Positions 32,194-38,896 of a stretch of 38,896 nucleotides of DNA are shown here, one piece after another. A program made the translations under genes and the position numbers. The notes beneath the pieces are model-generated. The model had not been told where the DNA came from. It did no database searches and saw nothing but the letters and a program-made list of their open reading frames with translations. The stretch comes from Sulfuricurvum sp. (GTDB taxonomy: Bacteria; Campylobacterota; Campylobacteria; Campylobacterales; Sulfurimonadaceae). The stretch's first letter is position 1. Every line of letters begins with the position of its first letter. The stretch covers positions 1 through 38,896 of the forward strand of contig JAUXSZ010000177.1 of NCBI GenBank assembly GCA_030679635.1, in the 5' to 3' direction.

Positions 32194-32201
32194 ATTATAA
32201 T
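32194..32201. promoter_or_regulatory. Overlapping divergent -10 boxes: hydrogenase operon and ADP-ribosylglycohydrolase gene
   Basis: On the minus strand TATAAT occupies 32199-32194, giving a leader of roughly 54 bases to the fused hydrogenase start at 32133. On the plus strand TATAAT occupies 32196-32201, about 25 bases before the ATG at 32226. The two boxes overlap, so only one polymerase could bind at a time. A small GTGT-N7-ACAC repeat (about 32156-32170) lies in the hydrogenase leader. No good -35 is visible on either side. Confidence 0.5.
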
Positions 32202-32225
32202 CCATTTTAAAAATCAGGAATAGAG

Positions 32226-33071
32226 ATGCAAAAAAATACTATTGATGATGCGATTACCGCGGCTTTTGTTGCGGATGCTTATGCACTGGGTGCCCACTGG
32301 ATATACGATGAAGAGCAGTTAAAAACCCTTCCCCTCAATTGGGAAGAACTCAATGCCCCGCAAGCGATGTGGCATAAAGGGAAACAGAAAGGGGATTTTA
32401 CCCATTACGGTGATCATGGAAAGTGGCTTTATGAATGTGTCCAGAAAAACAATCGTTTTGAGATATCTCTTTATGCCGATTATTGGAGGGAGAAAATGGA
32501 AGAGTATACGGGTTATGTGGACGGTTCCAGTCGCGAAACCCTATCACTCCTAAAGCAAGATCCGAAAACACGCAAAGGGTCCCATTCTCATGATCTTTCC
32601 ATCATTGGCCGTATTGCACCGCTGCTTTTGGTCACCTCTAGCAAAGAGTCCTTTTTAGATCACGTACAAAACTTTGTATCGTTTACCCATAACAGTGAAA
32701 TAGTTCTTGAAGCAGCCCGATTTTTTGCCGCTGTTTTGTATGATGTTGGAGAGGGGAGCCGTATTGAAGAGGCGTTAAAAAGGGTACACGTCCCTCTTCT
32801 CTTACAAAATGGTTACCATGCAGCAATGCAAAGCAAGGGTGAAAACAGTTTTACTGCCATTCGAAATTTCGGTCCGGCATGTGGTGTTGAAGGCGGATTT
32901 GAAGGGGTGATCCACCTTTTGATGACGTATGATGATTACAAAGAAGCGATGATCGCCAATGCAAAAGCGGGCGGAGACACGGCGGCACGCGGAATGGTTG
33001 TTGGGATGATCATGGGTGCGGCGGGCAAAAAGGTTCCAGAATCTTGGAAAAATGGGACAAATAACCTCTGA
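32226..33071 (+). CDS. ADP-ribosylglycohydrolase-family protein
   Basis: This 281-residue all-helical protein is of the ADP-ribosylglycohydrolase (DraG/ARH) family, which removes ADP-ribose from proteins or small molecules. Family-like segments are DAITAAFVADAYALGAHW near the start, HSHDLSIIGRIAPLLL in the middle (about 120-135) and KAGGDTAARGMVVGMIMGA near the end (about 247-265). The usual metal-binding patterns are altered. No SDDT/TDDT triplet is visible (GDFTHYGD stands in its place), and the terminal GGDTDT reads GGDTAA. Catalysis may therefore differ or be lost. AGGAATAGAG precedes the ATG. It is transcribed away from the hydrogenase operon. No dinitrogenase genes or ADP-ribosyltransferase are nearby. 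Confidence 0.78.
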   Translation: MQKNTIDDAITAAFVADAYALGAHWIYDEEQLKTLPLNWEELNAPQAMWHKGKQKGDFTHYGDHGKWLYECVQKNNRFEISLYADYWREKMEEYTGYVDGSSRETLSLLKQDPKTRKGSHSHDLSIIGRIAPLLLVTSSKESFLDHVQNFVSFTHNSEIVLEAARFFAAVLYDVGEGSRIEEALKRVHVPLLLQNGYHAAMQSKGENSFTAIRNFGPACGVEGGFEGVIHLLMTYDDYKEAMIANAKAGGDTAARGMVVGMIMGAAGKKVPESWKNGTNNL

Positions 33072-33248
33072 TTAAACGTTTTGAGCGACAATATGACGCA
33101 ATTTTTGCGATATACGCATCGACTCCCACTATACGGTCAAAAAAAAGAGTATTATTCTATACAGATAATTAAATTTTTACTTCGGGCAAAAAAAGCTCTC
33201 TTGTGTGAATTAAACGGAACTCTGTAGAAAAGGTTATACTTACGGCCC

Positions 33249-33458
33249 ATGAAAATTAAAAAAGATGACCTCATTACTATTGAAAGCCCCAATGGAAGAA
33301 CCTTGGGGGAATGCCTTCATGCTGAATTTTTATCCATCCGAATGATTCATGGTCAGTTTGTTTCCACGCTTCATATCAAAGACAAACCAAAGCGGATGAC
33401 GAGAGAAGAAGCCCTCCAATACTATACCAAAAAATTAAAGTGTGCATGGGGAAAATAA
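33249..33458 (+). CDS. Small protein of unknown function
   Basis: This 69-residue basic protein (rich in Lys and Arg) was not recognised. The first half (DDLITIESPNGRTLGECLHAEF) looks like beta strands and the second half (MTREEALQYYTKKLK) like a helix. It has no signal peptide or membrane segment. The ATG is not preceded by a Shine-Dalgarno. TATACT (33235-33240) is close enough to act as a -10 for a leaderless or nearly leaderless transcript. It ends next to the recQ stop on the other strand, with a short terminator hairpin at the junction. The 177-base gap upstream holds a small CGCAA-TTT-TTGCG repeat (33097-33109) and nothing else recognised. Confidence 0.6.
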   Translation: MKIKKDDLITIESPNGRTLGECLHAEFLSIRMIHGQFVSTLHIKDKPKRMTREEALQYYTKKLKCAWGK

Positions 33459-35261
33459 TTAAAGCGTTTGCTTTTTTATAGATCCGCACAACGCCAAAAA
33501 TTCCTCTCCATATCTATCAAATTTCACATCACCTATTCCCCCGACTTGCAACATTTCTGTTTTATTTTGCGGAAGTTTTTGGGCCATCTCTTGGAGTGTT
33601 TTATCGCTAAAAACGACATAAGGAGGAACGGAATTTTGTTTCGCTATGGCCGTTCTCAATCCTCTTAATTGCTCAAAAACATCGTGATTATCCCTTGAAG
33701 TATAGGAAGATTTAGTCGATGCCAAATGGCGTTTCTGGTCTGCCAATCTCTCTTTTCGAATCGTCACGGGAAGGGACTTTTTAATAATATCCATGCCGAA
33801 TTCGTCCAGCGCCAACACTCTGAAATCACCCTGCCTCAGCGCTTTTAATTCCATCAGTCTGTCCCCAACCGTAAGCCAATGGTGGCGGCTTTTATCTTTC
33901 CCTATTGCGTATACGGTGAGGGTTTCGTGTCCGTTTTGTTCTATTTTTTCATTCGCCAAACCCAATAAAACATCAACAACATAATGAAGCCCAAACCGCT
34001 GAGAGGTACGATAGACGCACGAGAGGAGCTTGAGGGCATCTTGGGTAATGTCGACACTCTCCTTGTCCGTCTCAAGGCAGTTGTCGCATTGTGACACGCA
34101 GGCATCCGAGCTGTCATCAAAATATTCGGCTATGAGTTGGTGGCGACACATCTGTGAAGAGGCAAATTTTCCGGTTGCCTCCAATTTATCAAACCCCAGT
34201 TTTTTGTAGGGAGAATCGCTTTGGGATTCGATCATCCGTTTGCGTTCTGCTAAATCGGAAGCCGAAAAAAGGAGCAGCGTAGAGGCCGCCAGTCCATCAC
34301 GTCCGGCGCGCCCGATCTCCTGATAGTAGTTTTCGATGGTTTTTGGGAGGGTTGTATGCACGACGAAGCGTATATTGCTTTTGTCGATTCCCATCCCGAA
34401 CGCTACCGTGGCGACGACGACTCTGATTTCATCGTTCAAAAATGCGCGGTACGTCTCATTTTTTTGCAGTGTCGGCAATCCTGCGTGATACGGCTGTGCG
34501 GGGATTTTTTTGGCCGACAAAAACTCGGCGATACTCTCAGCCTCTTTGCGGGTGAACGTATAGACGATGCCGCTTTCGTTTTCATACTTGGAGAGAAAAT
34601 CCAGAAGCTGTTCCCTCCCATTTCCCTTTCTATGAACCGCACTGATGTGTAAATTGTCCCGACGAACTTTTGCCCGTATCAGAACCGGATTACGCAGGCG
34701 AAGCTGAGTAAGTATGTCCTGTTCTACGGGATGGGTTGCCGTAGCCGTGAACGCCGCTATGGGTACGGTAGGAAATAGCTCACGCAAGCGGTAGAGCTGC
34801 CGATAATCTTCTCTAAATTCATGCCCCCATTCGCTTACGCAGTGGGCTTCATCAACGACAAAAAAATCGATGGGGACATCGTTCAAAAATCGTAGGAACT
34901 CTCCGCTTTTTAACCGCTCGGGAGCGATGTATAAAAACTTCAGCTTTGCCGCTAAGGCGAGGCGCATGATCTCATTTATCTCATCGGGAGACTGCATGGA
35001 GGATATCATAGCGGCCTCTATTCCAAAAGCCCCCAGTGCCGTTATCTGATCGTGCATCAAAGCCAAAAGGGGCGAGACGACAACGGTAACACCGTCCATC
35101 AAAAGCGAGGGGAGTTGGTAACAAAGAGATTTTCCGGCACCCGTAGGGAGAATCATCATCACATCTCGGCCACCCACGATGGCATCCACGGCCTCCTCTT
35201 GAAATGCCCTAAAAGAGGAGTGTCCGAAAACGCTTTTTAATACTTGGTACTTTTTATCCAC
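33459..35261 (-). CDS. recQ: ATP-dependent DNA helicase RecQ, GTG start
   Basis: This 3'-5' DNA helicase acts in recombination and repair. The helicase core shows PTGAGKSLCYQLP (Walker A), DEAHCVSEWGHEFREDYRQL (Walker B region) and GRAGRDG (motif VI). A RecQ C-terminal zinc region follows, with CRHQLIAEYFDD and CVSQCDNC (near 375-400). An HRDC domain is near 520-590 (LRGLRTAIAKQNSVPPYVVF). The start codon is GTG at 35261, with AAGGA about six bases upstream. Length 600 matches the classical RecQ. It is probably monocistronic; the EAL-protein gene upstream on the same strand ends 57 bases away. Confidence 0.96.
   Translation of the reverse strand: MDKKYQVLKSVFGHSSFRAFQEEAVDAIVGGRDVMMILPTGAGKSLCYQLPSLLMDGVTVVVSPLLALMHDQITALGAFGIEAAMISSMQSPDEINEIMRLALAAKLKFLYIAPERLKSGEFLRFLNDVPIDFFVVDEAHCVSEWGHEFREDYRQLYRLRELFPTVPIAAFTATATHPVEQDILTQLRLRNPVLIRAKVRRDNLHISAVHRKGNGREQLLDFLSKYENESGIVYTFTRKEAESIAEFLSAKKIPAQPYHAGLPTLQKNETYRAFLNDEIRVVVATVAFGMGIDKSNIRFVVHTTLPKTIENYYQEIGRAGRDGLAASTLLLFSASDLAERKRMIESQSDSPYKKLGFDKLEATGKFASSQMCRHQLIAEYFDDSSDACVSQCDNCLETDKESVDITQDALKLLSCVYRTSQRFGLHYVVDVLLGLANEKIEQNGHETLTVYAIGKDKSRHHWLTVGDRLMELKALRQGDFRVLALDEFGMDIIKKSLPVTIRKERLADQKRHLASTKSSYTSRDNHDVFEQLRGLRTAIAKQNSVPPYVVFSDKTLQEMAQKLPQNKTEMLQVGGIGDVKFDRYGEEFLALCGSIKKQTL
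33461..33477 (+). terminator. Short hairpin with T-run at the convergent junction
   Basis: AAAGC-GTTT-GCTTT followed by further Ts (to 33477) resembles a weak rho-independent terminator for the small gene ending at 33458. It lies within the last codons of recQ on the opposite strand. The stem is only five base pairs. Confidence 0.4.
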
Positions 35262-35318
35262 CGATTTCCTTCTGCATATGAAACGTGAATGCTATATTAC
35301 CCAACTCTGTCCATAATC

Positions 35319-37922
35319 TCATTCATCATTATTATTGTTTTCAAGCTGAACGTGAACCAGTTTATTTTTCGGTTCGCCAAAATAATATCCTTGTGAGTAA
35401 TCGATACCGAGCCCTTTCACAGTGTTGTAAACCGCTTCGTCACAAACGTATTCCGCAATCGTTTTGATACCGGTACGTTTTGCAAAGTCTACAATGGTTT
35501 TAACAACTTCGATAGTATTGACATCGGTGTTGATGTATCGGATCATCGAACCATCGATTTTAATAAAATCGGGTTGCAGTCGAAGTAAATATTCAAAATT
35601 AGAATATCCAGTTCCAAAGTCATCTATAGCGATCTCGCATCCGCTCTCTTTGGCATCGAGGATAAAGTTGACAACTTGATCAAAGTTTTCAATCCCCTCA
35701 GATTCAACCAATTCGATCACAACACGCCCTTTTACATCATATTTCTGGAGCATTTGATGAAAATAGAGTTTAAAATCTTCGGATAGAACATCCTCTATCG
35801 TTAGATTAATCGAGAAGGAGACTGTTGTATTAGCAAACCGTTCAAAGCTACTTTGGATAACCCGTTTGGTGATTTCATGATATTGCTTTGATTTTTTGGC
35901 AATATTTAAAAAGAAGAAGGGAGAAACAAGTTTCCCATCTTCATCGATGAGGCGGACTAAAGACTCATATTTTTCGATTTTTCCTGTCTGATTATTCACT
36001 ATGGGTTGATAATGGGTAAGGATGCGGTTTTCTTCCAATGCTTCTTTAATTTTGAGAGCCCAGCATATGTTATCAGCGTACTCTTTTTCCAAGGATAGTT
36101 CTTCCGTATAAACTACAAAAGGGACTTTTTGCTTTTTACCAATTGTCAGAGCCATATCACACGTAGATATAAGTTTTTTAGCCGGTTCAAAGGTAATTCC
36201 AATAGTAGTTTCAAGGGGAATCGGTTTGAGAAAAATCACAAGAGGTTTGGATCGAATCTCTGTAGATATTTGATGTAACAGAGCCAAGAATGTCTGGCGG
36301 TCCATTTGGTCTGCGAGCAAGGCAAATATGTCTGAGCCTAAACGGTAAAGCTGTACTTTCCCCTCCGTCATTGTTACGAGTAACTGACTGAGCTTTATGA
36401 TGACTTGATCTCCAACATTTTGTCCATAAAAGTCATTAATTTCACTAAACCGATCCACATCAATAAATGCCAAGCTAGGATCTTTTGCGTCAGTAATATC
36501 GTTGATGAGGCAAAAACGGTTGCCCAGTTGTGTAAGGGCGTCGGTGTTGGCCGCATGTTGAAGATCTTCACGGCTTTTAACCAATTCCGTAACATTGTGA
36601 CTTACAGAGATATATTCGGTCACATTGCCAAATTCATTAAAAAATGGGGCTATAAGCGTATCGACATAATACTCGGAGCCGTCTTTGGCTTTATTTTTGA
36701 GAATCCCTTTCCAGCTCTTTTTGCGTTCTAACGTACTCCATAATTCTGTAAAGGTTTGGGGTGGGGTATCAGGATGGCGGATGAGACTATGAGGCAGTCC
36801 GATAAGTTCTTCCCTCATATACCCGCTAATATGGCAAAAATTGTCATTGGCGTATGTAATTTCCCCTTTTAGGTCACTTTTGCTAACAATGTTATGATGA
36901 TCCAAAACCTTTTTATAGCGGTCAAGTTCTTGCAGTGTGGTGGAGAGATTATGGTTGCTCTCTTCGAGTTGACCGATCAAGGTACTAAGCCAACGGTTTA
37001 TAAAATAGAGTAATAGGAGAATAAGAGTGAACGCTCCTACTCCGTAAAAAAATATTTTTAGAAAAGCACTGTAGGCTTTAGTTGTATTATCACGGATAAA
37101 AATGGCTTTGGAGATTTCATGATTTTGGTAATTATTTAATGGAACGATTGTAGTGGCATATCGATTCAAGTTATAACGAATGGATAAATGGCTTCCCTCG
37201 ATCTTTGCATTTTGAAGTTGGCCGAAAAGTTCAGGTGTCATACCCATAACGGCATCTAACCAATATTTTCCTAAACGGCTCTGATAAACGTCTGCGTTGA
37301 GGAGGGGGTCGGCAGGAATGAGAACCAGCCCTGATATTCCGATTGAGTCATGAATGTCTTCGATCAACCGCTTGGGATCAGAGCCGATTTCAAGGGCGCC
37401 CTCGTATTTACCGTTAATGATGATCGGAACGGCAACACGGTAGGCCAATCCGTATATTCCAATCTCAAATCCATCAACACCCTGATGAGTTTTGTGAACA
37501 TGTGCGATCATGGGGCGTTTTTTTGCGATCATATCGCCATAATGGCCTTGCTCATGCATCCGTACAAAAGATACTCCATTGCCCTCGTGAAGTTGAAGAA
37601 TACTGATGTTTTGGTTTTTCACAGCATCCCATCGCTCATTCCATAAGCGGACTACCTCTAAACGGTCACGTTTTAAAAATGCCTGGCTAAATCCTGGTGT
37701 TGCTATAAATGCATTTAATATGGATTCATCGTTTAATCGTTGACGCTCGAAAATTTGCTCATAAGCAAAACGAGAAAATTTTTCATCGTTATATTGTAAG
37801 GTACTGAGATACTCTCTTTCGTTATAAGTAAACAGGCCACCTGCCGCTAATGCAAACAGAACCATTGCCCCTGATACCAATAATAAAGTTTTGTTCTTGA
37901 TTGATAAATTTTGTAATTTCAT
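35319..37922 (-). CDS. Cache-PAS-GGDEF-EAL membrane protein, predicted c-di-GMP phosphodiesterase
   Basis: This 867-residue sensor has a membrane helix at about 13-33, a periplasmic cache-type sensing region (about 35-280, with VAVPIIINGKYEGALEIG) and a second helix at about 288-308. A PAS domain follows (335-450, of the SLIRHPDTPPQTF type common in Campylobacterota), then GGDEF (455-610) and EAL (620-860). The GGDEF site reads GSDIF (529-533), so cyclase activity is unlikely. The EAL part keeps its expected acidic and metal residues: ESLVRL, FSINLT, IELVESEG, IDDFGTGYSNF, DFIKIDG, TIAEYV and QGYYFG. It therefore probably degrades c-di-GMP in response to an external ligand. It complements the HD-GYP protein at 7588-9879, a different class of the same activity. 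Confidence 0.92.
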   Translation of the reverse strand: MKLQNLSIKNKTLLLVSGAMVLFALAAGGLFTYNEREYLSTLQYNDEKFSRFAYEQIFERQRLNDESILNAFIATPGFSQAFLKRDRLEVVRLWNERWDAVKNQNISILQLHEGNGVSFVRMHEQGHYGDMIAKKRPMIAHVHKTHQGVDGFEIGIYGLAYRVAVPIIINGKYEGALEIGSDPKRLIEDIHDSIGISGLVLIPADPLLNADVYQSRLGKYWLDAVMGMTPELFGQLQNAKIEGSHLSIRYNLNRYATTIVPLNNYQNHEISKAIFIRDNTTKAYSAFLKIFFYGVGAFTLILLLLYFINRWLSTLIGQLEESNHNLSTTLQELDRYKKVLDHHNIVSKSDLKGEITYANDNFCHISGYMREELIGLPHSLIRHPDTPPQTFTELWSTLERKKSWKGILKNKAKDGSEYYVDTLIAPFFNEFGNVTEYISVSHNVTELVKSREDLQHAANTDALTQLGNRFCLINDITDAKDPSLAFIDVDRFSEINDFYGQNVGDQVIIKLSQLLVTMTEGKVQLYRLGSDIFALLADQMDRQTFLALLHQISTEIRSKPLVIFLKPIPLETTIGITFEPAKKLISTCDMALTIGKKQKVPFVVYTEELSLEKEYADNICWALKIKEALEENRILTHYQPIVNNQTGKIEKYESLVRLIDEDGKLVSPFFFLNIAKKSKQYHEITKRVIQSSFERFANTTVSFSINLTIEDVLSEDFKLYFHQMLQKYDVKGRVVIELVESEGIENFDQVVNFILDAKESGCEIAIDDFGTGYSNFEYLLRLQPDFIKIDGSMIRYINTDVNTIEVVKTIVDFAKRTGIKTIAEYVCDEAVYNTVKGLGIDYSQGYYFGEPKNKLVHVQLENNNNDE

Positions 37923-37970
37923 ACTTGATTATCTCATTGTTATATTATTTTATTATGTTGTTTCATAGTT

Positions 37971-37990
37971 TATTTAACTCATGCTAAATA
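37971..37990. repeat. Inverted repeat TATTTA-N8-TAAATA
   Basis: A perfect six-base inverted repeat with an eight-base centre lies between the divergent EAL-protein and tgt genes, about 50 bases before the EAL start. It could bind a dimeric regulator. AT-rich repeats of this size arise by chance. Confidence 0.3.
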
Positions 37991-38011
37991 TATACTTGGA
38001 TCAAAACAACA

Positions 38012-38033
38012 ACACAAGGAACAAAACTTGTGT
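38012..38033. repeat. Inverted repeat ACACAAG-N8-CTTGTGT at the tgt promoter
   Basis: A perfect seven-base inverted repeat with an eight-base loop. Its right arm overlaps the proposed -35 of tgt (TTGTGT, 38028-38033), the right place for a repressor. No T-run follows, so it is not a terminator. Confidence 0.4.
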
Positions 38034-38057
38034 AAGAAGCGTTTAGTTCGATAAAAT
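38028..38057 (+). promoter_or_regulatory. Probable promoter of tgt
   Basis: TTGTGT (38028-38033) and TAAAAT (38052-38057) are separated by 18 bases. Transcription would begin near 38064, about 15 bases before the ATG. AAAAGGGA provides a ribosome-binding site. Confidence 0.45.
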
Positions 38058-38078
38058 AACGAAAATAAAAGGGACTCT

Positions 38079-38896
38079 ATGGAATTTCACATTGATGCCA
38101 CCTGCGGTAACGCTAGAGCATGTACGATTACTACGGCCCATTCTACGATTCAAACGCCTATTTTTATGCCGGTGGGAACGGTAGGATCGGTCAAAGGGCT
38201 TGATATGGCCGACATGACCGATATCTTGGAGGCCCAAATCATCCTCGCGAATACGTATCATATGTATCTGCGTCCCGGCGATGAGACGGTAGCCCAATTG
38301 GGCGGATTGCACAACTACACAACCTATCCGAAGAGTTTTTTGACCGACAGCGGCGGTTTTCAGGCATTTAGTCTCAGTGACATCTCCAAACCGACCGAAT
38401 CGGGAATCCAGTTCAAAAGCCATATTGACGGTTCCATGCACTTTTTTACCCCCGAAAAAGTGATCGACATTCAAAACAATCTGGGCAGCGACATTATGAT
38501 GATTCTTGACGATCTCGTCGCCCTCCCCGCTACCCAAGAACGGATCAAAACCTCGATTGAGCGGACAACGCAGTGGGCAAAACAGTCCATAGAGTATTTT
38601 CGTCACAAACAATCTCTGGGGATCGGTACACACCAAAATATTTTCGCCATTATCCAAGGGGGGACTGATCTGGCTTTTCGTACCCAGTCGGCCACTGAAT
38701 TATGTGCACTGGATTTTGATGGATTTGCGATCGGCGGACTTTCCGTCGGTGAAGCCAATAACCTGATGTACGATACCGTAGAACACACTACCCCCTTGAT
38801 GCCCGTCAATAAACCGCGCTATTTGATGGGTGTCGGAACGCCTGAGGATCTGGTTGAAAACATAGAACGGGGTGTCGATATGTTCGACTGCGTGAT
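38079..38896 (+). CDS. tgt: Queuine/preQ1 tRNA-ribosyltransferase, 3' part missing
   Basis: This enzyme exchanges the wobble guanine of GUN-anticodon tRNAs for the queuosine precursor preQ1. The window holds 272 residues from the start at 38079; the zinc-binding C-terminus lies beyond the right edge. Visible motifs are TPIFMPVGTVGSVKGL, ANTYHMYLRPG, TDSGGFQAFSL (which includes a catalytic Asp), IIQGGTD and GFAIGGLSVGEAN, followed by MGVGTPEDLVENI. These are continuous and closely match bacterial Tgt. It is divergent from the EAL-protein gene. Confidence 0.95.
   Translation, partial: MEFHIDATCGNARACTITTAHSTIQTPIFMPVGTVGSVKGLDMADMTDILEAQIILANTYHMYLRPGDETVAQLGGLHNYTTYPKSFLTDSGGFQAFSLSDISKPTESGIQFKSHIDGSMHFFTPEKVIDIQNNLGSDIMMILDDLVALPATQERIKTSIERTTQWAKQSIEYFRHKQSLGIGTHQNIFAIIQGGTDLAFRTQSATELCALDFDGFAIGGLSVGEANNLMYDTVEHTTPLMPVNKPRYLMGVGTPEDLVENIERGVDMFDCV

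Noticed and set aside
33097..33109. CGCAA-TTT-TTGCG as a terminator after the ADP-ribosylglycohydrolase-family gene
   Set aside because: A perfect short repeat, but no T-run follows, so termination is not supported.
1..38896. CRISPR arrays, tRNA genes, transposons, prophage or toxin-antitoxin loci
   Set aside because: No regularly spaced repeats, cloverleaf sequences, transposase motifs, phage structural genes or paired toxin-antitoxin reading frames were found on either strand by reading.

Overview
The window most likely comes from the chromosome of a Campylobacterota (Epsilonproteobacteria) chemolithoautotroph of the Sulfuricurvum/Sulfurimonas type. Three things suggest this: the gene order hydA-hydB-hydC-hydD-hydE followed by hypBCDEA, a sulfide:quinone oxidoreductase next to the hydrogenases, and PAS/cache signalling proteins typical of that phylum. 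The placement is inferred from gene content, not from a marker gene. Coding density is very high. No tRNA, rRNA, CRISPR array, insertion sequence or prophage was seen, and no gene-free stretch exceeds 300 bases.

Left part (1-5727): a lipoate/octanoate protein transferase cut by the left edge faces away from a five-gene operon. That operon encodes an AMP-forming acetyl-CoA synthetase, the E1 alpha, E1 beta and E2 subunits of a pyruvate or acetoin dehydrogenase complex, and a dedicated acyl carrier protein. No E3 is present. The transferase would lipoylate E2.

Signalling block (5817-9879): a phytochrome-style histidine kinase without a photosensory module, a single-domain response regulator, and a receiver-PAS-PAS-GAF-HD-GYP protein that should degrade c-di-GMP. 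Then come mostly housekeeping or little-known genes (9894-13527): arfB, a host-attachment/baeRF-like protein, an AmrS-type radical SAM enzyme, a DksA-like protein without its zinc finger, a Pcm-like methyltransferase, and an MscL carrying a zinc ribbon.

Central block (13541-32133, all minus strand): about 18.6 kb devoted almost entirely to [NiFe] hydrogenase. In transcription order: a fused flavoprotein/[2Fe-2S]/hydrogenase small subunit, its large subunit, a maturation protease, HypF, a nickel transporter, a Tat-targeted SQR, then the membrane-bound HydABC with HydD and HydE, and finally HypB, HypC, HypD, HypE, HypA. It builds two enzymes. One is a periplasm-facing, quinone-reducing HydABC. 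The other is a predicted cytoplasmic hydrogenase whose small subunit is fused to a pyridine-nucleotide oxidoreductase. One complete Hyp set can serve both, and each large subunit has its own protease. In the fused small subunit one of the four proximal-cluster cysteines is replaced by asparagine. This enzyme is the most unusual object in the window.

Right part (32226-38896): an ADP-ribosylglycohydrolase-family protein, a 69-residue protein of unknown function, RecQ, a cache-PAS-GGDEF-EAL protein with a degenerate GGDEF site, and the start of tgt (queuosine tRNA modification), cut by the right edge.
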